Translations under genes and position numbers: made by a program
Notes under the pieces: model-generated
Seen by the model: only the letters and a program-made list of their open reading frames with translations
Database searches by the model: none
What the model was told of the DNA's origin: nothing
Source: Pseudomonadota bacterium
Lineage (GTDB): Bacteria > Pseudomonadota > Alphaproteobacteria > Sphingomonadales > Sphingomonadaceae
Assembly (NCBI GenBank): GCA_023424275.1
Contig: JAFAED010000073.1
Coordinates: 1-6,207, forward strand
Length of the DNA stretch: 6,207 bases
Reading direction: 5' to 3'
Part shown: piece by piece, positions 1 through 5,758 of the stretch
How the letters are laid out: each line of letters begins with the position of its first letter
How positions within the stretch are numbered: the stretch's first letter is position 1

Positions 1-80
1 CCGAAAATCCGGAAGCCGTTGCCGTACCCGCCGTAAAAAAGGCGGTTTCGGCGGATTCGACTGTCAAAAAGGGCGAATAG
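1..80 (+). CDS. 3' end of an unidentified protein (partial)
   Basis: The frame whose codons begin at base 3 is open from the window edge to a TAG at 78-80. It gives a 25-residue tail rich in Ala, Val and Lys and ending in VKKGE. Such charged, low-complexity ends are common at protein C-termini, and the stop lies 9 bases from the convergent queE stop, which is typical packing for this genome. Another plus frame (from base 2) is also open here, so the frame choice rests on the neat stop position and the reasonable composition. Third-position GC is lower than in the neighbouring genes. Nothing in the tail identifies a family, and no function can be given. Confidence 0.4.
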   Translation, partial: ENPEAVAVPAVKKAVSADSTVKKGE

Positions 81-89
81 CCCGGCGCG

Positions 90-722
90 CTAACGAAGCC
101 CGAGGCTCTTGTGCGCCTGGAGCGACAGGCGCCAGCGCGGATCGGCCATCACCAGATCGATGCACGCCTGCACATTGGCGGCTGCGTTCGGATCGTCGAG
201 CGGCTGGACGAGCAGATGTTCGAAATCGAGCGCGGCAAGCCGCGCGACGTCGCTGCCCGGCTGCGGCCAGACGAGTTTCAGTTCGTCGCCGCTCGTCTGC
301 ACGAGTTCGCTACCCGCCTTGGGGCTCACACAGATCCAGTCGATACTGCGCGGAATCGCGAAGGTACCGTTGCTTTCGATCGCGATCGTGAAGCCGCGTT
401 CGTGCAGCGCCTCGATCAGCGCCGCATCGACTTGCAGCATCGGCTCGCCGCCGGTCAGAACGACATAACGGTCTTGGCGGCCTTCGCCCCAGCTTTCGGC
501 GATGACGTCGGCAAGCGCCGCCGCGGTCTTGTACTTCCCCCCCGAAGTGCCGTCGGTGCCGACGAAATCGGTGTCGCAGAACTGGCAGATCGCCTTTGCG
601 CGGTCCTTCTCGCGTCCCGTCCACAAATTGCAGCCGGCAAAGCGGCAGAAGACGGCGCGGCGCCCTGCCTGCGCGCCCTCCCCCTGCAAGGTCAGGAAAA
701 TCTCTTTGACGGCGTAGGTCAT
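90..722 (-). CDS. queE: 7-carboxy-7-deazaguanine synthase QueE (radical SAM)
   Basis: This cytoplasmic enzyme rearranges 6-carboxytetrahydropterin (CPH4) to 7-carboxy-7-deazaguanine (CDG) using S-adenosylmethionine, Mg2+ and a [4Fe-4S] cluster, in the queuosine/preQ0 pathway. The 210-residue product begins with the substrate-side QGEG motif at 13-16. The cluster cysteines are C31, C46 and C49 (preceded by C26). The 14-residue spacer between the first two cluster cysteines is the expanded QueE-type loop, not the canonical CX3CX2C. The following D50-T51-D52 is the Mg-binding DTD segment. GGEP lies at 91-94, SPK at 133-135 and a QAHKSLGLR-type C-terminus at 202-210, all usual for proteobacterial QueE. 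It follows queC by 13 nt, so the two are almost certainly cotranscribed. The ATG at 722 has no Shine-Dalgarno; the space before it is a run of seven C with an out-of-frame TGATG at the queC stop. The family call is very secure. Confidence 0.96.
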   Translation of the reverse strand: MTYAVKEIFLTLQGEGAQAGRRAVFCRFAGCNLWTGREKDRAKAICQFCDTDFVGTDGTSGGKYKTAAALADVIAESWGEGRQDRYVVLTGGEPMLQVDAALIEALHERGFTIAIESNGTFAIPRSIDWICVSPKAGSELVQTSGDELKLVWPQPGSDVARLAALDFEHLLVQPLDDPNAAANVQACIDLVMADPRWRLSLQAHKSLGLR

Positions 723-735
723 TTACGGGGGGGCA

Positions 736-1419
736 TCAGGCGTAGCGCGTCGGGTCGGCGAGTCCCGCGTCGGCGAAACCCTTGCTGCGCAGGCGGCAAC
801 TGTCGCACGAGCCGCAATGCAGTCCTGCGGGCGTCGGATCGTAGCAGGACCAGCTCATCCCCGCGTCCATTCCGAGCCGCGCCGCCTCGGCGGCGATATC
901 GGCCTTGGTCATATGCTGAAGCGGCGCGTGAATGCGAAACTCGACGCCCTTGTCGCCGTCGCGCGTCGCAAGCCGCGCCAGATCCTCGAACCCGGCGATG
1001 AACTCGGGACGGCAATCGGGGTAGCCCGAATAATCGAGCGCATTCACCCCGATGACGATGTCCTGCGCCTGGCGCGCCTCGGCAAGACCGAGGGTCAGCG
1101 ACAGAAAGATCAGGTTGCGCGCGGGGACATAGGTCACCGGGACATCGGTGCCCACACCATCCTTGGGCACGTCGATATCGTCGGTCAGCGCCGAACCGCC
1201 GAAGCGGCGAAGGTCGAGCGGCAGCACGATATGTTCGGACGCGCCCACATAGTCGGCAATACGCGCGGCCGACTCCAACTCGACGCGGTGGCGTTGATTA
1301 TAGTCGATCGTCAATGCGACGATGCGCGCGCCCGCTTCGCGTGCGAGGCCCGCGCATACCATCGAGTCGAGCCCGCCCGACAAAAGGACGATCAGGGTTT
1401 TTCCGGAAACTTGCTGCAT
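736..1419 (-). CDS. queC: 7-cyano-7-deazaguanine (preQ0) synthase QueC
   Basis: QueC uses ATP and ammonia to turn CDG into preQ0, the step after QueE. The chosen start (ATG 1419, first residues MQQVSG) gives 227 residues, normal for the family. The frame stays open upstream to about 1542, but that extension is not QueC-like. The ATP pyrophosphatase P-loop SGGLDS is at 14-19, YVPARN at 97-102 and SGYPDCRPEF at 131-140. The zinc-binding cysteines are C192, C202, C205 and C208 (the last three as CGSCDSC). The gene is first of a queC-queE pair, with queE 13 nt downstream. No Shine-Dalgarno precedes the ATG; a possible promoter sits so close that the message might be leaderless. I looked for a preQ1-type riboswitch upstream and saw none. 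Family call very secure, start fairly secure. Confidence 0.96.
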   Translation of the reverse strand: MQQVSGKTLIVLLSGGLDSMVCAGLAREAGARIVALTIDYNQRHRVELESAARIADYVGASEHIVLPLDLRRFGGSALTDDIDVPKDGVGTDVPVTYVPARNLIFLSLTLGLAEARQAQDIVIGVNALDYSGYPDCRPEFIAGFEDLARLATRDGDKGVEFRIHAPLQHMTKADIAAEAARLGMDAGMSWSCYDPTPAGLHCGSCDSCRLRSKGFADAGLADPTRYA

Positions 1420-1425
1420 CGGCGC

Positions 1426-1454
1426 CAGATAGGCCCGAGGCGCAGGGGGTGCAA
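1426..1454 (-). promoter_or_regulatory. Candidate queC-queE promoter, possibly giving a leaderless mRNA
   Basis: On the minus strand TTGCAC (1454-1449) and TATCTG (1431-1426) are separated by 17 nt. Each matches the sigma70 consensus at only three of six positions, so the call is weak. Its appeal is position: six nucleotides separate the -10 element from the A of the queC ATG at 1419, which would put transcription start on or near the start codon. That fits the missing ribosome-binding site. Confidence 0.25.
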
Positions 1455-1528
1455 GGGTTCGCGCCGAACCAAAAGAAACGGGCCGCGAGGCGATCGCCGC
1501 ACGGCCCAGTTCGGCATGAAAGCCGTTA

Positions 1529-1565
1529 GGGAGAAGACACACAACGTATGTCTTGCTCTCCTTTT
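1529..1565. other. Bulged hairpin in the DUF3617-queC intergenic gap
   Basis: GGAG plus AAGACA (1530-1539) can pair with TGTCTT (1549-1554) and CTCC (1558-1561), leaving a 3-nt bulge and a 9-nt loop. On the plus strand the stem is followed by TTTT at 1562-1565, as in a weak intrinsic terminator, but no plus-strand gene ends here. On the minus strand, the direction in which the DUF3617 gene would need terminating, the T-run is missing. It may be a processing or termination structure between the two minus-strand genes, or chance. Confidence 0.25.
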
Positions 1566-1603
1566 AGCGTCGCATGGTTAATATTCGGTAAGCGCGTCGA
1601 TGT

Positions 1604-2011
1604 TCAGCAAGCACCTGCCCGTCGAGCCTCAATCGCCTGCGAGAAGGGCTTGCCGTCGGCGATGCCCTGCGTTTCGATCTGGACGAGCCGGTTCGTTTCG
1701 CTGCGAATGCTCGTGCGGCCGTGCCCGGCACCGGGGCAGGTGTAATGGACCGTCACCGATCCCGGCGTATCTTCGATGATATAGCGCGAGCAGGTCGCAC
1801 GCGGATGATGAATCTGGATCATCCGCCGCGCATCGCCGACGCAAATCGTTTGCAGCACCGCGGTCTGACCGCGTTCGCGAAGCTGCCAGCTGCCTTTTTC
1901 AAGCCGGTCGAGCATCGACAGCGTCGGCGCCTGCGCCGGAACCGCAGTCGCACCCGCCACCAGCGCGCACGTCGTCAAAGACAATCGTAACAAGGGAGAG
2001 AAGATCGCCAT
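1604..2011 (-). CDS. Secreted DUF3617-like small protein
   Basis: The product has 135 residues. The N-terminus is a Sec-type signal peptide: MAIFSPLLRLSL, then a hydrophobic stretch with likely cleavage after the AVPAQA segment near residue 28. The mature part carries LEKGSWQLRERG (38-49), which resembles the GxW opening of DUF3617 proteins, and HYTCPGAGHGRTSIRSET (89-106) with NRLVQIETQGI. It has four cysteines (C57, C74, C92, C135), enough for two disulfides in the periplasm. C15 lies in LTTC, which lacks a small residue at -1, so a lipoprotein is unlikely. The start is ATG 2011. An in-frame GTG at 2017 is possible, but AGGTGG (2020-2015) works better as a ribosome-binding site for 2011, though the spacing is short. 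The DUF3617 assignment comes from recalled similarity to sphingomonad proteins; the molecular role is unknown. It stands alone, 126 bp after hslO and 184 bp before queC. Confidence 0.8.
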   Translation of the reverse strand: MAIFSPLLRLSLTTCALVAGATAVPAQAPTLSMLDRLEKGSWQLRERGQTAVLQTICVGDARRMIQIHHPRATCSRYIIEDTPGSVTVHYTCPGAGHGRTSIRSETNRLVQIETQGIADGKPFSQAIEARRAGAC

Positions 2012-2137
2012 TTCCACCTATCCATTGGCTGCCCGCATGCGGACTGAATTGCGACCCCGTTATCAGGGAGGTAGCAAGCCGGGAGCGGAATTTCAACCGA
2101 CGGGCGCTGAATTGCCTCGCTTCATCGCCATCGCAGG

Positions 2138-3052
2138 TCAGCGATCAGCCGAGATTTCTTCCAGCGGAATCGGAAAAATGCGCGAGCAAAAAGCACAGTC
2201 GACAACGATATTACCCGCATCGTCCGCCATCTCGGCGCGCTCGGCGTCGGGGAACTGGGCAAGCACACCGGCGAAATAGGCGGTGCTGCAACGACAGCCG
2301 CGCGATACGGCAACGCCGGGTTCGACGCGCACTTCGTCTTCGTGAAACAGCCGCCATGCCAGCGTTTCGAGCGAGGTCGCCGGGTCGGTCAGTTCCTCGT
2401 CCTTCAGCGTCATCGCGATCGTACGCGCATGATCCCATTCGGGATTGTCGTGCCGGACGTGAAGCCGGTCACGCCCGACTTCGCCCTCTGGAAGATGCTG
2501 GAGCAACAATCCGCCCGCAAGACAGCCTGCTTCGGGATCATGGCGTGCGGACAGCTTGATCAGGCTCGAAATCTGTTCCGACTGCTCGAAATAATGCTCG
2601 GCCGCCTCGCCGATCGAGGTTCCTTCGAGCGGAACGATGCCCTGATAGCGTTCGCCGGTCGTCGCCTGGTCAAAGGTAATCGCAAGGAAGCCTTCGCCGA
2701 ACAGCGCGAACAAGGTCGGATCGGACCCGACCTCGGCGAGCCGTTCGGCATCGAATTTGAGGTAACCGCGCAGTTCGCCGCCGCGATAGTCGCAGACAAG
2801 CAGCTCGACAGGCCCGCCGCCGGTCTGCGCCTGCAGCGTCATCTGCCCATTCTCGTCCTTCAGCGTCGAACCGAGCAGCACGGTAAGGACCAGCGCTTCC
2901 GCCAGCAGCTTTTCGGCCACCGGCGGATAATTGTGCGCGGCGACGATCGTCCGAAGCGTCGGCCCCAATCGTACCAGCCGCCCACGCACATGGCGGTCGG
3001 CGATGGTGAACAGCAGGGGCTGGTCGAACCAGGTTTCGATGATGTCACTCAC
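2138..3052 (-). CDS. hslO: Redox-regulated holdase chaperone Hsp33 (HslO)
   Basis: Hsp33 is a cytoplasmic chaperone that is inactive when reduced and zinc-bound. Oxidation of its four cysteines releases zinc and unfolds the C-terminal domain, so that it binds unfolding proteins. The GTG start at 3052 gives 304 residues beginning MSDIIETWFDQPLLF. The core carries ENGQMTLQAQ (67-76), GGGPVELLVCDYRGGELRGY (78-97) and a linker region rich in acidic residues. The redox switch is complete: C253-x-C255, a 30-residue gap, then C286-x-x-C289, within the family's usual spacing. The frame runs upstream to an ATG at 3112, but those 20 extra residues do not resemble Hsp33 and would lie inside the end of argF. 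hslO begins 10 nt after argF and is the third gene of the argD-argF-hslO unit, so it is probably made with the arginine enzymes. No good terminator was seen after its stop. Confidence 0.95.
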   Translation of the reverse strand: MSDIIETWFDQPLLFTIADRHVRGRLVRLGPTLRTIVAAHNYPPVAEKLLAEALVLTVLLGSTLKDENGQMTLQAQTGGGPVELLVCDYRGGELRGYLKFDAERLAEVGSDPTLFALFGEGFLAITFDQATTGERYQGIVPLEGTSIGEAAEHYFEQSEQISSLIKLSARHDPEAGCLAGGLLLQHLPEGEVGRDRLHVRHDNPEWDHARTIAMTLKDEELTDPATSLETLAWRLFHEDEVRVEPGVAVSRGCRCSTAYFAGVLAQFPDAERAEMADDAGNIVVDCAFCSRIFPIPLEEISADR

Positions 3053-3062
3053 GTCTATGAAC

Positions 3063-3989
3063 TCACAATTTTCCGGCTGCCCAAAGCAGGATCGATTTTT
3101 GCGCATGGACACGGTTTTCGGCCTCGTCCCACACGCGCGACTGCGGGCCGTCCATCACGGCATCGACCACCTCGTCGCCGCGATGCGCGGGCAGGCAATG
3201 GAGGAAGATCGCGTCGCTCTTCGCGCCCGTCATCAGCCGTTCGTCGACCTGATAGGGTGCCATCGCCGCGATCTTGTTGTGCGCATGATCCTGTCCCATC
3301 GACACCCAGGTGTCGGTGACCACCAGATCGGCGCCCGCCACGGCTTCGCGTGCGTCGCGCACGATATCGATGCGGGCGCCTTGTGCACGTGCCGCTTCGA
3401 CGAAGCCCGCGTCGGGCTCATAGCCCTGCGGCACCCCGGCGCGTATATTGAAGCCGAAGAGTCCGGCAGCCTCGATCAACGAGCCCAGCACATTATTGCC
3501 GTCGCCGAGCCATGCAAGTTCGAGCCCCGGTAGCGCCTTGCCGCTTTCGACGACCGTCAGCAAGTCGGCGACGATCTGGCACGGGTGCGACAGGTCGGTC
3601 AGGCCGTTGATGACGGGGACGCTCGCATATTCGGCCAGCTCCTCGACCTTCGCATGGTCGTCGGTGCGGATCATGATCGCATCGGCATAGCGCGACAGGA
3701 CGCGCGCGGTGTCGGCGATCGTCTCGCCGCGGCCGAGCTGCGTCACGCCTGCGTCCATGATCATCGACGTGCCGCCAAGCTGGCGGATCGCAATGTCGAA
3801 CGAGGCGCGGGTGCGCGTCGAATTCTTCTCGAACACCATCGCCAGGACATGCCCCGCGAGCGGCGCGTCGGCGTCGACCTTGCCCTTCGGCCAGCCCGCG
3901 CGCGCCGCCTTGCGATCGATCGCGTCGGCGAGCATCGCGGCGACCGCGTCCCCGCCCGCGTCGGACAGGTTCAGGAAGTGCCGCATCAT
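3063..3989 (-). CDS. argF: Ornithine carbamoyltransferase ArgF
   Basis: ArgF joins carbamoyl phosphate and ornithine to make citrulline, the sixth step of arginine biosynthesis, in the cytoplasm as a trimer. The 308-residue product has [13 protein letters not shown] (53-65), whose STRTR binds carbamoyl phosphate, and HPCQ (135-138). It also has DGNN (163-166), the ornithine-binding DTWVSMGQ (226-233), and the catalytic HCLPAHRG (264-271). All key residues are present and the length is normal. Two tandem ATGs (3989 and 3986) are possible starts. The first overlaps the argD stop as ATGA and keeps the usual M-x-R-H-F-L beginning; the second forms TGATG. A GAAGG lies directly before them, inside the last argD codons. 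This junction implies translational coupling to argD. Catabolic OTCs share these motifs, but an argD partner and no arginine deiminase gene point to the biosynthetic enzyme. Confidence 0.97.
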   Translation of the reverse strand: MMRHFLNLSDAGGDAVAAMLADAIDRKAARAGWPKGKVDADAPLAGHVLAMVFEKNSTRTRASFDIAIRQLGGTSMIMDAGVTQLGRGETIADTARVLSRYADAIMIRTDDHAKVEELAEYASVPVINGLTDLSHPCQIVADLLTVVESGKALPGLELAWLGDGNNVLGSLIEAAGLFGFNIRAGVPQGYEPDAGFVEAARAQGARIDIVRDAREAVAGADLVVTDTWVSMGQDHAHNKIAAMAPYQVDERLMTGAKSDAIFLHCLPAHRGDEVVDAVMDGPQSRVWDEAENRVHAQKSILLWAAGKL

Positions 3990-5173
3990 CCTTCAGGCGG
4001 CGTATAGCTCGCCGCGCCTGCCGACAATTTCTCGATGAATTCGGCGATATGGCTGTCGTCGATGTTGAGCGGCGGCAGCACGCGGACGACATTTTCGCCC
4101 GCCGCAACGGTCAGCAACCCGTGATTGTCACGCAGATGCGCGACGAAGGCGCGGCTGTCTGAATTGAGCTTGAGCCCGAGCATCAGGCCGACGCCGCGGA
4201 CGCTGTCGAACAGCTGGTCATGGTTCGGGATGAGCTGTTCGAGCGCGCCGCGCAGGCGCTCGCCGGTCGCCTTGACCGACTCGAGGAAGCCGTCTTCGAG
4301 CACCACGTCGAGCACCGCCTGACCCGCGGCGCAGGCGAGCGGGTTGCCGCCATAGGTCGAACCATGCGTGCCGATGACCATGCCGCGCGCAGCCTTTTCG
4401 GTAGCAAGGCACGCGCCCATCGGGAAGCCGCCGCCGATGCCCTTGGCGCTCGCCATGATGTCGGGGGTGACGCCGAAATGTTCATAGGCGTAGAGATGGC
4501 CGGTGCGCGCAACGCCGCACTGGACTTCGTCGAACACGAGCATCAGGTCGCGCTTGTCGCAGATATCGCGCAGCGCCTGCAGGAAGGGCTGCGATGCGGG
4601 GCGGATGCCGCCCTCGCCCTGGATCGGCTCAACGAGGAAGCCCGCCGTATTGTCATCGACCAGGTCAAGCGCGGCGTTGATGTCATCGAACGGTGCATAG
4701 GCAAAGCCCGGCAGCAGCGGGTCGAAACCCTTGCGCAGCTTTTCCTGATTGGTTGCCGAGATCGTGCCGAGGGTGCGGCCGTGGAAGGCGTTGTTGAACG
4801 TGATCAGTGTATGTTTTTCGGCATTGCCCGCGCTCGAATGATAGGCGCGCGCGGTCTTGATCGAACATTCGACCGCCTCGGCGCCCGAGTTGGTCAGGAA
4901 CACCGTGTCGGCGAAGGTGTTCTCAACGAGACGCGCGGCATAGGCCTCGCCCTGCGGGCTGCCATAGAGGTTCGACACATGCATCAGCGTCGCGGCCTGA
5001 TCCTGGATCGCCTTCGTCAGGTGCGGGTGGCCGTGGCCGAGCAGGTTGACCGCGATGCCGCTTGCGAAGTCGAGATAGCGTTCGCCTCGCTCACCGATCA
5101 GATAGGCGCCCTCGCCGCGAACCGGACGCACACCGCACCGGGGGTATACGGGCATCAGCGGCGTGATCGTCAT
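3986..5173 (-). CDS. argD: Acetylornithine aminotransferase ArgD
   Basis: ArgD is a PLP-dependent class III aminotransferase that converts N-acetylglutamate semialdehyde and glutamate to N-acetylornithine and 2-oxoglutarate. Many ArgD enzymes also do the succinyl-diaminopimelate step of lysine synthesis. The 395-residue product shows NSGAEA (95-100, phosphate binding), FHGRTLG (130-136), EPIQGEGG (182-189) and FDEVQCG (214-220), whose Asp contacts the pyridine nitrogen. The Schiff-base lysine is K244 in [10 protein letters not shown], and [12 protein letters not shown] is at 269-280. ATG 5173 was chosen over an in-frame GTG at 5182 because AAAGG (5186-5182) lies 8 nt before it, the best ribosome-binding site in the window. 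It is first of argD-argF-hslO, with an overlapping argF start. Its leader holds an intrinsic-terminator hairpin, suggesting attenuation. Related GABA or ornithine aminotransferases share the fold, but length and context favour ArgD. Confidence 0.96.
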   Translation of the reverse strand: MTITPLMPVYPRCGVRPVRGEGAYLIGERGERYLDFASGIAVNLLGHGHPHLTKAIQDQAATLMHVSNLYGSPQGEAYAARLVENTFADTVFLTNSGAEAVECSIKTARAYHSSAGNAEKHTLITFNNAFHGRTLGTISATNQEKLRKGFDPLLPGFAYAPFDDINAALDLVDDNTAGFLVEPIQGEGGIRPASQPFLQALRDICDKRDLMLVFDEVQCGVARTGHLYAYEHFGVTPDIMASAKGIGGGFPMGACLATEKAARGMVIGTHGSTYGGNPLACAAGQAVLDVVLEDGFLESVKATGERLRGALEQLIPNHDQLFDSVRGVGLMLGLKLNSDSRAFVAHLRDNHGLLTVAAGENVVRVLPPLNIDDSHIAEFIEKLSAGAASYTPPEG

Positions 5174-5181
5174 GGCAGGCA

Positions 5182-5186
5182 CCTTT
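5182..5186 (-). promoter_or_regulatory. argD Shine-Dalgarno (decides the start)
   Basis: AAAGG on the minus strand ends 8 nt before the ATG at 5173, an ideal distance. The alternative GTG start at 5182 overlaps this element, so it could not be served by it. Confidence 0.8.
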
Positions 5187-5197
5187 CAGTCAAAAGT

Positions 5198-5225
5198 AAA
5201 AAGGCGACCCCAAAACGGGCCGCCC
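5198..5225 (-). terminator. Intrinsic-terminator hairpin in the argD 5' leader (candidate attenuator)
   Basis: Read on the minus strand, GGCGGCCC (5224-5217) pairs with GGGTCGCC (5210-5203). This forms an eight-pair stem with one G-U pair and a six-base GTTTTG loop. TTTTT (5202-5198), then AC and TTTT (5195-5192), follow at once. GC-rich stem, small loop and T-run are the full signature of a Rho-independent terminator in this direction only; on the plus strand no T-run follows. It lies downstream of the likely argD promoter and about 11 nt before the Shine-Dalgarno. No minus-strand gene lies just upstream for it to terminate, so it most likely controls read-through into argD-argF-hslO. The trigger is unknown; I found no leader peptide between promoter and argD. 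Confidence 0.7.
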
Positions 5226-5240
5226 TTGGTCGGGCCGCCC
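5216..5240. repeat. Two direct copies of a 10-bp near-palindrome
   Basis: CGGGCCGCCC occurs at 5216-5225 and again at 5231-5240, with starts 15 bp apart. Each core, GGGC-C-GCCC, is an interrupted palindrome. The two copies can therefore pair with each other as RNA in four plus four pairs around one mismatch, with a six-base loop. The left copy (second in minus-strand order) is also the 5' arm of the argD leader terminator. The right copy touches the argD -10 element. They could be operator half-sites for a regulator or alternative RNA pairing partners. Confidence 0.6.
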
Positions 5241-5269
5241 CTATACTGCCGCAGCCGGAGCCGCGTCAA
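5240..5269 (-). promoter_or_regulatory. argD-argF-hslO promoter
   Basis: TTGACG (5269-5264) matches the sigma70 -35 consensus at five of six positions, and TATAGG (5245-5240) matches the -10 at four of six. The spacer is 18 nt. Transcription would begin near 5234-5230, giving an argD leader of about 60 nt that contains the terminator hairpin. Confidence 0.55.
5242..5247 (+). promoter_or_regulatory. Candidate -10 box for the lipoprotein-CDF pair
   Basis: TATACT matches the sigma70 -10 consensus at five of six positions on the plus strand, about 70 nt before the lipoprotein ATG. No good -35 lies at the right distance; TTGGTC at 5226 is too close. It shares its TATA bases with the divergent argD -10, so two polymerases could not use both at once. 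Confidence 0.3.
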
Positions 5270-5317
5270 CACGGGGCGCCATGTTGCAACCATGACCGAC
5301 CCGCCGCGTTCGCCCGC

Positions 5318-5758
5318 ATGATGATCCGCGCCTTCCCCCTGCTGCTTTGCCTGTTGACTCTGACCGGCTGCGGCGCGTTGCCGCGCGATGCGTCGGGAAC
5401 ATCCGAACGGATCGCACGCGACGGCGCGATGCGCGTCGCCGTCGCCCCCGGAACGCCCGATGCCGCCGCCGCGCTGTCGCTGCTTCGCGTTTATGCCCGG
5501 CAGCATGGCGCGCGGCTGACGATCGTGCGGGTTCATGGCGAACATGCGCCGCATTGGCTGGAGGAGGGCAAGGTCGATGTGCTCGTCGGCCATTTCGCCA
5601 AGGCCTCCCCATGGATGGCCGATATTTCGCTGTCGAAGGCGGTCGGGCGCCGCGAGCCCGACGACAGCAAGCAGCCGGTCCTGCGTATCGCGCGGCGGAA
5701 TGGCGAGAACGCCCTGATCCTCGCGACCGACCGCGCCGTTGCGGCGACGACGAAATGA
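5318..5758 (+). CDS. Small lipoprotein resembling part of a solute-binding protein
   Basis: The 146-residue product starts with a lipoprotein signal: MMIRAF, a Leu-rich core, and the lipobox LTGC at 15-18, with C18 the lipidated cysteine. The next residue is Gly, not Asp, so outer-membrane sorting is more likely than retention in the inner membrane. The rest resembles one lobe of a family 3 periplasmic solute-binding protein: an opening beta strand MRVAVAPG (38-45), LEEGKVDVLVG (81-91), where this family usually has L-x-x-G-x-x-D, and SPWMADISLSKAVG (97-110), like the usual S-x-P-Y stretch. A full family member is nearly twice as long, so the second lobe appears to be missing. The start is ATG 5318 or the adjacent ATG 5321; neither has a Shine-Dalgarno. 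Its stop overlaps the CDF start as ATGA, linking the two genes. Function is not established; metal binding would be only a guess. Confidence 0.75.
   Translation: MMIRAFPLLLCLLTLTGCGALPRDASGTSERIARDGAMRVAVAPGTPDAAAALSLLRVYARQHGARLTIVRVHGEHAPHWLEEGKVDVLVGHFAKASPWMADISLSKAVGRREPDDSKQPVLRIARRNGENALILATDRAVAATTK

Noticed and set aside
81..110. Bidirectional terminator between the left-edge gene and queE
   Set aside because: A four-pair AGCC/GGCT stem exists near 96-106, but it is too short, has no T-run and lies in the queE coding end.
111..1001. 296-codon plus-strand open frame over queE and queC
   Set aside because: It is Arg-rich with no family resemblance and is antisense to two well-supported genes.
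817..1581. 254-codon plus-strand open frame over queC
   Set aside because: Antisense to the P-loop and zinc-site codons of queC, with no start signal or family features.
1420..1603. preQ1 riboswitch before queC
   Set aside because: I read the gap on the minus strand for a preQ1-type aptamer (short GC stem with an A-rich tail pairing back) and did not find one. A covariance-model search would settle it.
2012..2137. Terminator for hslO or promoter for the DUF3617 gene
   Set aside because: Only a 10-bp palindrome (CCGCATGCGG, 2033-2042), a repeated CTGAATTGC and a TTGAAA with no matching -10 were seen. None is good enough to call.
2342..3319. 325-codon plus-strand open frame antisense to hslO and argF
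   Set aside because: It has no recognisable domain and crosses two genes with clear conserved residues on the other strand; it is a GC-driven shadow.
4220..5758. Very long plus-strand open frame antisense to argD and continuing into the lipoprotein
   Set aside because: The upstream part is a high-GC mirror of argD, which has full conserved motifs on the minus strand. Only the portion from 5318, with a lipoprotein signal, is taken as a gene.
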